Shown here in pieces: positions 32,121 to 42,561 of a stretch of 64,000 nucleotides of DNA (within the stretch, counting starts at the first letter, position 1; every line of letters begins with the position of its first letter). The position numbers and the translations under genes are program-made. The stretch covers positions 1,658,003 through 1,722,002 of the forward strand of contig CM055101.1 in assembly GCA_029204225.1 (NCBI GenBank), written 5' to 3'. A model generated the notes under the pieces. It was not told the origin of the DNA. It did no database searches and worked only from the letters and a program-made list of their open reading frames with translations. The stretch comes from Diphasiastrum complanatum (lineage: Eukaryota > Streptophyta > Lycopodiopsida > Lycopodiales > Lycopodiaceae).

Positions 32121-32124
32121 GAGA
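32045..32124. repeat. (GA)n microsatellite
   Basis: About 80 bp of AG/GA dinucleotides with two interruptions (AAAG near 32058 and GGG near 32109). The overlapping RE/SL-repeat ORFs on both strands are artefacts. Confidence 0.95.
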
Positions 32125-32140
32125 TGGACATGGTGATGTT

Positions 32141-32766
32141 TTGGTGCCCATGCCCCCTATGGGGTCTCCATGGCACTGTGAACCCTCTTGCCAGGTTGCT
32201 CCACCCATTTTTTCTCCCATTCAAACCCTTGTTGGTTATACTCCCACTCAAATTCCTCCCCAACCTTCTCCTCTTCATATCCCTCCCCACTCTTCTCATG
32301 ATCGCCTTCAAACTCCTCCCCAAATCTCTCCCATTGTAGTTAACTCCCCCACTCCTCTCGACACTCCCTTTGCCACCTCTCCATCAGCTGACATCTTGCC
32401 ATCCTATGACATAGATGCGGAGAAGCACATAGTGGAGGATGACTGCGGTGGTCGCGTCATCACTCGCATGAGGCAACTCACGCATGTGGTTTTTAACAGG
32501 GACATTTTCAAGGACTGGCACAACAAAGTGATGAGGAAAAGAATTATGTCGTTGACCAGTTGTATAGAGAATTTCCAGTCCCCTCCCTTGATTTGGAATT
32601 TGACCAAATATGGATGGGACGACGCATGACAAGCATGATGAACAACCGCAAATCGGAGATCCGAGATGTGGTGAGAGCTGGCGAATCTAGGCATACAACG
32701 TGCACAAGGACGATTAGAAGTTTGCAAAAATCCAGATCATTTCAAGCAACAAAGAGAGGCAACTAA
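32141..32766 (+). pseudogene. unrecognised Pro-rich ORF, possibly transposon-derived
   Basis: A Pro-rich N-terminal part (TPTQIPPQPSPLHIPPHSSH) leads into HIVEDDCGGRVITRMRQLTH, VVFNRDIFKDWHNKVMRKRI. After a frameshift near 32560 the next frame continues MYREFPVPSLDLEFDQIWMG, RRMTSMMNNRKSEIRDVVRA. The order (Pro-rich, W-containing helix, then MNNRKSEIRxxVRxG) resembles plant transposon-encoded DNA-binding proteins, but I cannot name the family with confidence. One frameshift breaks it; no terminal repeats were found. Confidence 0.45.
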
Positions 32767-33305
32767 GAAGCAAATGGAGACGGCAGGGCCCTCGCACCTG
32801 GGTAGTAGTGGCCAAGGTTCTTTCCATGCCCATTTCGGAAGTCTCCCTATCCATAAGTTGAATTTAATATTGTTGTAATTCATATTTTATTTGTGGATTT
32901 GTTTCAATTAAATTACAATCATCGATTAAATCTACCGTAAAGTGGTCTCCCACAAAAGAGGAGGACAAGTATGCATATTCCAACAACTTGCAATCATTAC
33001 TTGAATTATTGGAGAGACAATAAGTGAGAATTGACTGGGATGAATATTTTGAGGTATGTATTATGGTTTCAACATATATTTTGACTTTCCCACATATAAT
33101 TTGTAACATATTTCTATACTTGGAACATGTATGTATAAATATATATTCATTGAATTTAAATTTCCTTCATCAATTTTTAAGTGCTTAAAATGTAACTCAA
33201 ATAAATTTTGTAAATTTTATTATTAACAATAATGGACAAATGATTTTGCTTACCAGCTTCATAAGAAGTGGTGCAAAAGACTCCTGGGGATGGATGGAGT
33301 CCATT
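32767..33305. other. no gene recognised
   Basis: AT-rich, noncoding. Confidence 0.5.
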
Positions 33306-33350
33306 TTTAGGACAGAATGGAGCTAGTAAACTAGTCCATTCTGTCCTAAA
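33306..33350. repeat. 16-bp perfect hairpin
   Basis: TTTAGGACAGAATGGA at 33306-33321 pairs exactly with TCCATTCTGTCCTAAA at 33335-33350; CTAG bases inside the loop extend the pairing. An oligo-T tract follows. It could be the tip of a small foldback transposon. Confidence 0.9.
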
Positions 33351-33707
33351 TGTTTTTTTTTTTGTTTTTAAACCCTCGGAATAATCCTAGAAACAAGGTG
33401 CCATTTTGATAGTGATATACCAAATAATTGCTCTCGGTATATTCCTCGGAAATGACATGTCACCAATAGCTTTTTGGGAGGGATATACCGAGGGGCCTTG
33501 GTATATCCCTCAATATACCCGTGCCATAAACAATGCAAAAATGAGATGATGAAGCCTCAATCACCGAGGCAATTAGCGAGAATCTCGTTCTGAGGCATAC
33601 TTCATGGTGTATACCGAGGTTTTCGGTCTTTTGTCACAAAAGAATTCTTCATAAAAGCCTCGGTAACAGGATCATAAATCCTCCAAAATGTTGTAGTGCA
33701 ATTCACC

Positions 33708-33969
33708 TCTAAAGGTTGTCGAGGGTGACAAACCATTGCCCGATGAAGCATTTGTGCAGCAAACGTATGCCGCCTCGTCTCTTCGTGATAATCCCACCGC
33801 ACCTAAGGGCATGACGCTACTAGAAAAATTGATTGAAGATGACGATATGGGCATGCAGATCACTCAGACGACACCACATCTAGCCCCAGTGAGAACCACA
33901 CTATTAGCTGCTCCCACAGATCTCACAACGGCTACCAAGCCTTGGACACCTTTATCCAAGACACGGTAG
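33708..33969 (+). pseudogene. unrecognised short ORF
   Basis: Open frame including MPDEAFVQQTYAASSLRDNP, KGMTLLEKLIEDDDMGMQIT, LAPVRTTLLAAPTDLTTATK. GC content and codon choice are higher than in the AT-rich neighbours, suggesting a real but fragmentary coding origin. The region just upstream (33370-33650) repeats CCGAGG-type words. Family unknown. Confidence 0.35.
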
Positions 33970-34019
33970 TGGCCAAAACCTCTTTGGATAGCTGAGTGTT
34001 GGAGTTGGCCACAAATAAT

Positions 34020-34345
34020 ACACAACTATGAGTTGCATAAAGGTGAATATGTCCAATGAGATTTTTGAGAGATGGGAGTATGTGTCTCTTCTAAAATTGC
34101 TTGGATACATTAAAGGCTATCTATTATCATCCTGAAAAACAAAATCCTCCTAAGCAACCAAAAGGATAGGAAAAAGTGTTCAAAGCTATGTGCTTAGAGT
34201 GAAATACTACAATAGAAAGCTAACATGCATTGTGGTGCCAATCAATCAAATAGAGCTAGTTCAGGTTGTCTTGAAGTGACTAAATGAAGGTTATTCTAGT
34301 CTTGTTCAATCCTATGCAATCCAAGATAATCTCCCTTGAATGTAT
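34020..34345 (+). pseudogene. copia H gag scrap 1
   Basis: LHKGEYVQ-type text, MSNEIFERWEYVSLLKLLGY, then SVQSYVLRVKYYNRKLTCIV, with stops. It duplicates the gag scrap at 35025-35400 in the same orientation about 1 kb away. Confidence 0.65.
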
Positions 34346-34439
34346 AACTAATTGTATCTAAATGTTGCATTGTTGAGTCACATTTTGCTAATGTTGATTT
34401 ATCATTAGAATTGGAGTCTTGGGTTCTACTATCCATTGG

Positions 34440-35024
34440 TGCACTACAAATAGGAACTCAAGGTCTGGTACAATCAAAATAAGTGAGGCCTCAATGCCCT
34501 ATGTGACTAAAAAAAATGTTGCATTGGTGTCTCACATTTTGCTAAGTAAAGGAGTAGAATAATTAAGCAACAAATCACCTGAAAACTCCAATTTTTGAAA
34601 AAAGAAACTCAAAAAATGCTAATGTATGCTAATGCCCATCCTTGGAATAGACCTCGTAATAGGTTGTGGTATACTGTCTGAATCAAATCCACCTATTCCA
34701 AGGTCTCTTTCGACCCTTGCTGCTAGATTATTCATTACCTTTATTTGAATTCTCATGATTTGAAATAGTTTAATTTTAAATCAAATAAGATCCACTCCTA
34801 CTCTTACAAAAAGAGTCTTGGACCCAAGTGAGTCTATTAGGGGTCATTAGATATGGAAATCAAGACAAATTTCAAGATTCTTGACATTGGACGAGATTGA
34901 AATAGTCAAGATCTTTGTAGATTTTGCTAATCTTGAGTCTACAACAATATTATGTTGCAAGAACTAACAACATCATTTTTTATCACAACTCACAAGTGTG
35001 TAGTTTGTGTTGTTCAAGAAGAGA
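34440..35024 (+). repeat. third copy of the 18.9-19.5 kb block
   Basis: GGAACTCAAGGTCTGGTACA through CAAGTGTGTAGTTTGTGTTG matches 18951-19510 (plus) and 24130-24690 (inverted). Its left edge abruptly joins an LTR-A scrap (GGGTTCTACTATCCATTGGT at 34418-34443). Noncoding. Confidence 0.8.
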
Positions 35025-35400
35025 TCTAGAATGTCACTTCATTGCATAAAGGTGAATATGTCCAATGAGATTTTTGAGAGATGGGAGTATGTGTCTCTTC
35101 TAAAATTGTTTGGATACATTAAAGGCTATCTATTATCACCCTGAAAAACAAAATCCTCCTAAGCAACCAAAAAGATAGGAGAAAGTGTTCAAAGCTATGT
35201 GCTTAGAGTGAAATACTATAATAGAGAGCTAACATGCATTGTGGAGCCAATCAATCAAATAGAGCTAGTTCAGGGTGTCTTGAAGGGACTAAATGAAGAT
35301 TATTCTAGTCTTGTTCAATCCTATGCAATTCTAGTCTCCCTTGAATGTATAACTAATTGTATCCAAATGTTGCATTGTTCAGTCACATTTTGCTAATGTT
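35025..35400 (+). pseudogene. copia H gag (best copy)
   Basis: MSLHCIKVNMSNEIFERWEY, then stops, then an open stretch from about 35199: LRVKYYNRELTCIVEPINQI, ELVQGVLKGLNEDYSSLVQS, YAILV. This is the UBN2 middle of a copia gag (VLxxLPxxYxxFV position). It is cut off before any zinc knuckle; downstream is the A4 insertion flank. Sister scraps lie at 19500-19683, 23780-24110 (minus) and 34020-34345. Confidence 0.72.
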
Positions 35401-35627
35401 GATCTATCAATAGAATTGGATATTTGTTTCTAAAATGTGTGGAGTTATGCTAATGTAAAAAAATTTAGTACGGGTGAAGACCGTACCAAAGGCCAAAATA
35501 CCACAAGCCTTAAAAGTATCGTGGCACTCATCCTATCACTCAATATTTATTGGCCAAACTATACTTGAAGTGCCATAAGGGTCAAAGATTAAAGAACTAG
35601 ATTATGCCAATTGTTGAGATTAGGAAT

Positions 35628-36270
35628 TGTAATAGATTCAACTAGTTTGATCATATTCGCTATATTTTCATATTTGGCAAATTGAGACCAACTTTGTTTT
35701 AGACACAGAGTTTGACTTTTAAAAGTTCATTAGTCTAAATCTCATTTGAATAGACACTTTTTGAAAGTGCGGGAAAGTTAGAAGTCGAGTTTGAGTAGAT
35801 TCAAATTTGAATGTTGAGTACTCTAAATCTAGACCCAGAAATAGTAGGGTAGCATTTTGGAGGGAAAGCCAAGTGGCCAAATAGAGTTTGGACCTGTTAT
35901 AAAAGGATGTAACTCATGGAGAGAGTGATCTTCTCTCTTCTCTATCTCATTTCATGCTTATACATGGTTCTCTTGGGTTCTACTATCCATTGGTGCACTA
36001 TACTTGTGATAGCATGCAATTTTATGTGTAGAATGATCTATAATTGCTATTTTCGGATCTACACATGTGAAATACAGTAGCTTGCTGGCTTTGTATGGAC
36101 AACAACAATAGTTTATCATTTCATTCAAGCTTGATCAAGTTCTATTAGTGTTTGCATCTCATTTTGTGTGTAGATGCTGATTTTTTTACATTGGTGAGAT
36201 TGGTAGAGTAGCTTCTTTTGTAATCCAAGATCAATTTGTGGATTGGATCATCAATTATCTGAAATCCTCA
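35628..36270 (+). repeat. LTR of A4 (643 bp)
   Basis: Begins TGTAATAGATTCAACTAG and ends CTGAAATCCTCA. It is homologous over its full length to the A1 and A3 LTRs, with TATAAAAG at 35898-35905. Confidence 0.92.
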
Positions 36271-36284
36271 CTAGGTATTAGAGC
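36271..36284 (+). other. primer-binding site of A4
   Basis: CTAGGTATTAGAGC right after the LTR. It is the family-A variant of the tRNA-iMet PBS. Confidence 0.78.
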
Positions 36285-36872
36285 TTGTGTTTCAGGTTAT
36301 GAAGGAGGAAATCATATCCATCAATGATTTGGTGAAGATATCAAGGCTAGAGCATGCTAGAGAGGATTCTACACCAAAATCGAGTTTTTTTGCTTTTGTA
36401 GATTGGATCTTTTGTAGATCAAAACCCTATATAAGTTCACAAACTTGATCAATTCCGATTCTTGATTTCACATACTGGATTTGGCCAATTTGTGGATCAT
36501 TGGATTAGCCTAAGTGGTGGTTAATAGATTGCATATCAAATTTTTAGCATTTGCGTAGATTTGGAATAGTCAATTTTTTGTAATTTTGTCAAAACCCTAA
36601 TTTTGATTGGATCTCTAGATAGTGAGGTTTCTGGACTTCATTTGATTGTGTTTCAATCTTAGAAAGTGGCAAAAGTCATTAGATTGAGGACAAATTATAG
36701 GTTGATCAAGATTCCATGATTATGTGTGTTGATTTGCTTGGTATAAGTGCTAGAAGAGAATTTCTGAGATAGTTTCAAATCTTTGTGATTTCTTTTGAAA
36801 ACATTTGTTGCTGTTCAAAGGAGTACTTTGTGCATTGAAACAGGTTGAAAAATAAGATCATGTCATTTCTAC
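36285..36872 (+). other. 5' leader of copia A4
   Basis: About 590 nt, matching the A2 and A3 leaders; no conserved ORF. Confidence 0.75.
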
Positions 36873-37302
36873 ATGGCAACTTTAAGTGGAGTCATGTTGG
36901 AAGCCAATGATAGGCTTACCTCAAGTAACTATTTATTGTGGAAAGTCGGGATGGAATCGCTTCTTGAGATGAATGATGTTTTGGATATTATTGTAGTTTA
37001 GAGGAGATACCAGCAACACAACAAGATCAAATGATGTCTGATAAGAGAGCCAACATGGCTCTACATATTATCAATATGAATGTTACCAATGAGCTTCTGA
37101 AGGAAGTTGGTAAGTGTACTTCATCCAAGGATGCTTGGGATTCATTAAAGAAGCTTTATGAATCCAAGTCTACTTCTGGAGTCTTGAATATAAGAAGGCA
37201 AATCTTTTCTTGTTTGCAAAAGAGTGAAGAAAGTCCAAGTACTTTTGTTTTGAGGATGAAAGCATTGAATGATGAGTTGGCTTGCATTGATGAGAGTCTG
37301 CA
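36873..37302 (+). pseudogene. copia A4 gag N-terminal part
   Basis: MATLSGVMLEANDRLTSSNY, LLWKVGMESLLEMNDVLDII, then a one-base deletion near 36995 (GTAG where A2 has GTAGG) shifts the frame. It resumes from 37031: KRANMALHIINMNVTNELLK, SKDAWDSLKKLYESKSTSGV, NIRRQIFSCLQKSEESPSTF, NDELACIDES. Gln in RRQIF shows that the stop at this place in A2/A3 is derived. It is truncated at 37302. Confidence 0.9.
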
Positions 37303-38310
37303 GCTGTTATATGGAAGACTCGAGTACTGGTCACTTACGAAAAAGATGTACCCTCTTTACATATGCTCAAGAAGAAAAATTCTGCTGCATGAAGTGATTC
37401 TTCTGATGCAATTCATGTTATAACTTTGTTCACATAGAAACTGAAGCAGCTGGGACATCGACAAGCCAATATGTACCCCAAAAAAACAATTGATGATTGA
37501 TGCAACAATAGAGACTGGTCATTTTTTTTTCAACATCGAGTGCGAATTTTTGTATCAATTACAACAACGATATTGTATCCATTTGCGCAGTCCCAAATTT
37601 TCATATTCCAACTTTTATAGATTTTTGGAAGGTGCACATTACAACAATTCATCTACATTTGGAGGACCTGCTCAATCTGAGGATGAGGACATGTGATAAC
37701 ACGACATGATCTACTTGCCTCTTATTTCGATCTACATAATGCAAAATAATTATTTCTTATGATAGTTTGTTTGTTATTTAAAAAAGAATGAGCTTAGAAT
37801 AGATTAAGTGTATTTTGATACCAGGTCGAAGATCAAATCGATCCATGGTCTCGCATATTTCTTTGAAATGGAATGAAGTGAAGTTAGTGAGTTAGTCTAT
37901 TTTCATTCTCAAGTCACTGATAGTTATTACTATAGCTTAGACTAATATCCACCTGGATTTCCAAGGGAAAGCCAGTCCAATCATGGACAAGCTTGATGGA
38001 GCCAATTACCATCTGTAGAAATTATAGATGAGAACTGTGCTAATGGCTAAGGAATTGTATAATGTTGTTATAGGTGCAGAGGTAAGAAACGAAGCTGATG
38101 ATGTTGCAATCTCTCGATAGAAGCTGAAGGTCCTTTGAGTTAAAATTAAAGTAAAATCAACCTGGGTCATGCATGGGTTGCCTGAGTGAACAACTATATG
38201 TACAGTGTAATTTCATTTTGAGAAATACAGTTGGTATGTGAGCTTGCTATGGAGAGTGTTTTTTGTCTGTGTTACTGTGTAGCATGATCTCTGTTCCTGT
38301 GCAAAGCAAA
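37303..38310 (+). repeat. composite block: unit U plus copia B gag start (twin 54478-55560)
   Basis: CAGCTGTTATATGGAAGACT onward matches 54480 onward. It contains unit U (37440-37710), a deleted copia-B LTR piece (37840-37920), and a copia B gag start without its ATG (GKASPIMDKLDGANYHL; AEVRNEADDVAIS at about 38075). It then passes into the presumed LTR of copia C; relative to the twin it lacks about 92 bp at 38153. Confidence 0.75.
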
Positions 38311-38318
38311 TTCTAAGT

Positions 38319-38331
38319 TAGTATCAGAGTC
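38319..38331 (+). other. primer-binding site of copia C, copy 1
   Basis: TAGTATCAGAGTC, one G-to-A change from TGGTATCAGAG. The twin at 55577 reads TGGTATCAGTGTCG. Confidence 0.7.
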
Positions 38332-39563
38332 GTACAACATCGCCGTTGAAGAGAGCTTCGAGAGAACTGTCTTCTGAGAGTTCGGGGTTTACGGCGGGTT
38401 GAAGACGGAAAGAGAAGCACTGGTGCACAGTTTCTAGTTTATAGAGGCTTGCTAAGCTCAGCAGAGGGACTATTAGCCTGTGCATAGCATCAAATAGGGA
38501 TAAATTTGGTGAAAAATTGACAATTTTGAAGCCGGATGAAAATTGAAACCGGGTTTGGGGTTACGGTTTTTATACATAAGCGGTGATTTCTTCGCTGTTT
38601 GTGCACCGTTTTGGATGCCGTAAGGACAGGAAGGAAGCTAATCACATTGTCAACCAGCATGGAGAGATTCTGAGGTTTATGTCAGAGATTTGTCTCCAGA
38701 CAATTAACTTAGCAGATTTGTGGTAAAAGGTGAAAAAAAAGCCACTTTGTCAAGTTGAGCTAAAATCACCGTTTCTCCACAAAATTTCTTGAGTGAACAC
38801 TCTACAGAGTTGGAATCAGTAGGGAGACCCTGCTCGAGGCCTCAGATCATGCTCAAATCGATCCACACGCGAGTTAGATCAAACAAAAATGAGTGTGGGG
38901 AGGCGCGACCACAGACAGGGAGAGAGCATAGCGTTTCGAAGTGGATAGTGTCTACAAGACTCTCCATTGGTGCACAGAAGTGCTCAGATCCGTTGGATAG
39001 AGGAGTTACAAGATCGACGCTCATATTGTGCTACCCATAAGGGATATCCACAGTTGGATCAGATTCAACCATTGAATGGAGTCTGAAGGGTTGTTGAAGA
39101 AGGCCCTAAAGAAGTGAAGTGCATTTTCGCCTTCAACTTCATTAAAAAATTTTATACTGAAATTGGAACTGGGTCCCTTCACAAGTGAAGAGTGAAGTTT
39201 CTTCAAGGTGAAGAAACAGTTCAAAAACTAGAAAAGTCCCTTTTTTTGGGTGCTTTGCCCGTTTTGACCCAAACGAAAGGCTATAACTTCCAAACAAAGG
39301 GCACCCGGACTGTACCTGCAAGTACGGTACAGCAAAACAGAGTGATTCCAACAGAGAAAGTGTTCAGAGTACGCCAGAAGTGATTTCACCATTTCACTGG
39401 GCACGTTGTTGGGAGTTGACGACTGAGTGCATTTCGGAAGGCGACACCGATTTGGCTTTCAAATTGGTGGAAAAGCGGCGAGTGGCCTGGTAAGGAAAAA
39501 AGTGCAGGTCATCATTTTCAACTTTTGACATCACTGTTGGCCTCGACATACTTTTTTTAGCCT
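38332..39563 (+). other. long leader of copia C, copy 1
   Basis: About 1.2 kb between PBS and gag, matched by 55591-56859. It contains only short ORFs (for example one with SEHSTELESVGRPCSR near 38789, also in the twin), which are probably not translated genes. Confidence 0.6.
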
Positions 39564-40402
39564 ATGGCAGAAGTTTCAAGCAGTTTTGCGATGGCAAACA
39601 TGGGAGAGTCCATTTTGTGTGAAAGTAGCAAAGTGGACGGGATTTCTAACGATGCAGTGTGGAAATTCAAAATGAAAAACATGCTAATGGAGAAAGACGT
39701 GTGGGAAGTCATCACAGGTGATGAGAGAAGGCCGCCAAATGAAGCAGATATCAAAGTGTTCGACAAAAAGATGAGGAAAGCTTTGACCTTCATTAACTTG
39801 TCAGTGAAGGATCACATCATTACCCACATTTGTGATGCTGTGACACCCAGACAGGCATGGGATGTGCTAAAGGAGTAGTTTGAGACATCAAATCCGTCAA
39901 GAATCATGTTTCTGAAGTCAAAGTTGAATAGTGCCCACATGGAGCAAGGAGAGCACATTCAGACGTACATGACCAGAATCAAGACAATGAGAGATGAATT
40001 GCATTCTATTGGTGGGCGCATACGTGATGTGGAGTTGGTGCACAATGCATTGTGCGGCATTGCAGAACCCTATCAGATGTTTGTGAGCGGAATAGCATCA
40101 AGAGAAAGATTGCCAACCTTTGACGAGCTCACAAAAATCTTGATGCAGGAAGAGCAACGACGAGAAATGGTGAAATCTAGACGTCAAAATACTGACGATT
40201 AGGCACTTGCGACACGCAAGGGCAAGGGCAAGAAAAAGTCTAAGCAGCAATTTGCCAAGTCTCAAGAGGACGAGGGATCTTCCAGTAAAACTAAGAAGAA
40301 AGGCAAGTGCTTCCATTGTGGTAAAAAAGGCCATTGGAAGAGTGAATCTCGCAAATTCCTGGCGGAACAAGTCAAGGGTAAACCAAAACAAGTAGTTCAT
40401 TA
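39564..40402 (+). pseudogene. copia C gag, copy 1
   Basis: Starts MAEVSSSFAMANMGESILCE, WKFKMKNMLMEKDVWEVITG, KALTFINLSVKDHIITHICD, TPRQAWDVLKE-stop (TAG), FETSNPSRIMFLKSKLNSAH, NALCGIAEPYQMFVSGIASR, FDELTKILMQEEQRREMVKS, a second TAG before ALATR, a Lys-rich linker, and the zinc knuckle CFHCGKKGHWKSESRKF in which the last Cys is Ser. UBN2-type gag, about 275 codons, with two nonsense codons. The twin (56860-57689) has Gln at the second TAG and an intact knuckle. A small transposon (40397-40765) follows. Confidence 0.9.
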
Positions 40403-40765
40403 GAGGAGTTTTGAGTTCCAAAAAGACCCTTTAAGAATTCGTGCAAGATGCTTTTTTTATTATTAAAATATTATAACACTAATACTTTTGAATTGCCATA
40501 ACTTTTTAATCGTAGCTCATGTAACATATTATTGGAAAGCCCTTGTTGAGCACTTTCTAATGCACCAAACTTTGTTAAATTCGGACTTACCACTAACAAG
40601 TTATGCCATTTTTAGTATGGAATCAAAATGTGGACTCAAAAAGTTACGTTACGTAGATTTCAAATTTGAGTGTCTTGATTGGTCCATGTGTAAGAAAAAT
40701 TTAAGAAAAAATATAAAAAGAATCTTTACAAAGGGTCTTTTTGAGATTTAGAACTTCTCTAATGA
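40397..40765. mobile_element. 369-bp MITE-like insertion with ~40-bp terminal inverted repeats
   Basis: The left end TCATTAGAGGAGTTTTGAGT and the following AAAAAGACCCTTT mirror the right end AAAGGGTCTTTTTGAGATTT with GAACTTCTCTAATGA. No coding capacity. It sits between gag and protease of copia C and interrupts the polyprotein. The target-site duplication is not clear. The twin C element retains only the left 64 bp (57717-57780). Confidence 0.78.
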
Positions 40766-40767
40766 AC

Positions 40768-41307
40768 CTTGTCGATGAGGGTGAGATTGAAGACTCAAGC
40801 ATCTTCATATTTGCATTGTCATCTAATCAAGATGATGAAGCATGGTATATTGACTTGGGCGCCACAAGACACATGACGGGTAACAAGAATTGGTTCAGTA
40901 GTTTGAAGGTGTTGGATAATGGAACATCTGTTTCACAAGCAAATGGTGAGGTGTGCACCGTTTCAATCCAACTACCTGATGGCAAAAGCAGGATGATCAG
41001 GGAGGTACTTTACGTACTAGGTTTGAAGAAAAATCTACTTTCTGTTGGAGTCATTACTCATCAAAAGTTGAAAGTAGAATTCGCCCATGATCATTGCTTT
41101 GTGAAGGATGTGAACCAAAAGTTCAAAGTTATTGCGGATGGAGTAAGAGAGCCCAATACAAAATTGTACATATTGAATGCTACAATTAAGGGACAACATG
41201 GACTTGTATCGTCCATTCCATCGCAAACTGAGTTGTGGCATAAGAGGCTTGGTCACTTGAACTTGGGAAGCCTCAGTTTGATGAGAAAATTGGAGATGGT
41301 AACATGA
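40768..41307 (+). pseudogene. copia C protease and pre-integrase
   Basis: NLVDEGEIEDSSIFIFALSS, DDEAWYIDLGATRHMTGNKN. The protease active site reads D-L-G-A instead of D-S-G-A. Then VSIQLPDGKSRMIREVLYV, LKKNLLSVGVITHQKLKVEF, the pre-integrase block LYILNATIKGQHGLVSS, and ELWHKRLGHLNLGSLSLM with the H of the zinc finger. It is open for about 180 codons. The Ser-to-Leu change in the active site would be expected to impair the protease. Confidence 0.87.
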
Positions 41308-41661
41308 TTGCCTACCATAGAAGATCACTTGAAATCGATGTAAAAACATCCTAGATTTAATCCACACAGATTTATGAGGGCCTATGAGGACCATGTCCTT
41401 AGGTAAAGCCTTCTATTTCATGACCTTTATTGATGATCTGTCACGTAAGACGTGGGTCTACTTCTTTAAAAAGAAATCAAATGCATTTGATAACTTCAAG
41501 AGCTTCAAAGCATTGGTCGAAAATTAGACAGGTAGGAATATCAAAGTCCTAAGATCAGATAGTGGAGGTGAGTACAAGTCTAATGACTTCAATGATCTTT
41601 GTGATCAATGTGGGATTAAAAGACAATTTACGCAAGCTCATACTCCTTATTCAAAGAAAAG
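41308..41661 (+). pseudogene. copia C integrase core (decayed, truncated)
   Basis: Across frames: DLIHTDL-stop-GPMRTMSLG, FYFMTFIDDLSRKTWVYFFK, NAFDNFKSFKALVEN, IKVLRSDSGGEYKSNDFNDL, CDQCGIKRQFTQAHTPY. The first two catalytic Asp are present; the region with the Glu is deleted, and the sequence jumps at about 41655 to RT. Confidence 0.8.
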
Positions 41662-42266
41662 AACCTTCGACTTATGGTGAAGCGAAGGATGATGACATTT
41701 GGGTCAAGGCCATGGGAGAGGAGATGGAGTCAATTGCTAAGCATAGCACATGGGACTTAGTAGAACCACTAGTTGGCAAAAAACTCATTGGTTGCAAATG
41801 GGTATACAGGACTAAGTATCACGCAGATGGAAGTATGGTAAAGCACAAGGCAAGATTGGTGATCAAAGGGTACACACAAAATAAAGGCATCGACTATGCA
41901 GAGACCTTTGTGCCGGGTTGTAAGTGGAATACTCTACGTTTACTTGTTGCTTTAGCTTCACATTTTGGTGGGCCTTTGCATCAAATGGATGTGAAATCTG
42001 CTTTTCTAAATGGTGAGTTAGAAGAAGAAGTGTTCATGGATCAACCTGAAGGCTTTGTAGCAAAGGGACAGGAAAATAAAGTATGTCGCTTGAAGAAAGT
42101 GCTTTATGGTCTTAAACAAGCACCATGTGCGTGGTATACCAGGATTGATGCCTACTTTCGTTCAAAGGGGATGGTGAGAACACATTCAGATCCAAATCTA
42201 TATGTCTTATGCTTTGATGGTATGGTTGCTTTGATTGCTCTTTATGTTGATGACTTGATTATTTGT
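41662..42266 (+). pseudogene. copia C reverse transcriptase, N-terminal two thirds
   Basis: An open frame of about 200 codons: REPSTYGEAKDDDIWVKAMG, LIGCKWVYRTKYHADGSMVK, HKARLVIKGYTQNKGIDYAE, TLRLLVALASHFGGPLHQMD, VKSAFLNGELEEEVFMDQPE, KVLYGLKQAPCAWYTRIDAY, VALIALYVDDLIICC. YVDD is intact. It is cut at about 42266, in the palm just after YVDD, by sequence (TTGTTTTAAAAAGATTGAGC) that precedes the copia B LTR in other copies. RNase H is missing. Confidence 0.9.
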
Positions 42267-42393
42267 TGTTTTAAAAAGATTGAGCTTATAATAGAATAAG
42301 TGTATTCTGATACTAGGTTGAAGATCAAATCGATCCATGGTCAAACTCTATTTTGACCTAGATTCCATATCTTATTCCGATCCTTCTCAAAAG

Positions 42394-42514
42394 TGATTAT
42401 GGAACTTAAGAGGGTTATTTCATATTTATAACACGAGGCTAAATAAAGAGCATTTGTTCTCGCATATTTCTTTGAAATGGAATGAAGTGAAGTTAGTGAA
42501 TTAGTCTATTTTCA
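42394..42514 (+). repeat. 5' LTR of copia B1 (about 121 bp)
   Basis: TGATTATGGAACTTAAGAGG ... AGTCTATTTTCA. The boundaries come from comparison with 45872-45996, where the same text begins after a purine-rich stretch and ends before unrelated DNA. It contains a TAAATAAAGAG/TATAAAGAG TATA-like box. Very short for a copia LTR. Confidence 0.72.
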
Positions 42515-42561
42515 TTCTCAAGTCACTGATAGTTACTACTGTCACTTAGACTAATATCCAC

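Larger units (their letters stand above)
35628..37302 (+). mobile_element. Ty1/copia element A4, 5' end only
   Basis: LTR, PBS, leader and the first ~140 codons of gag, then a sharp junction at about 37302 with the C/B composite block. Its 5' flank equals that of A3, inverted. Confidence 0.92.

Noticed and set aside
31995-32339. ORFs full of RE/ER or SL repeats
   Set aside because: Direct translation of the GA microsatellite in several frames; no independent coding evidence.
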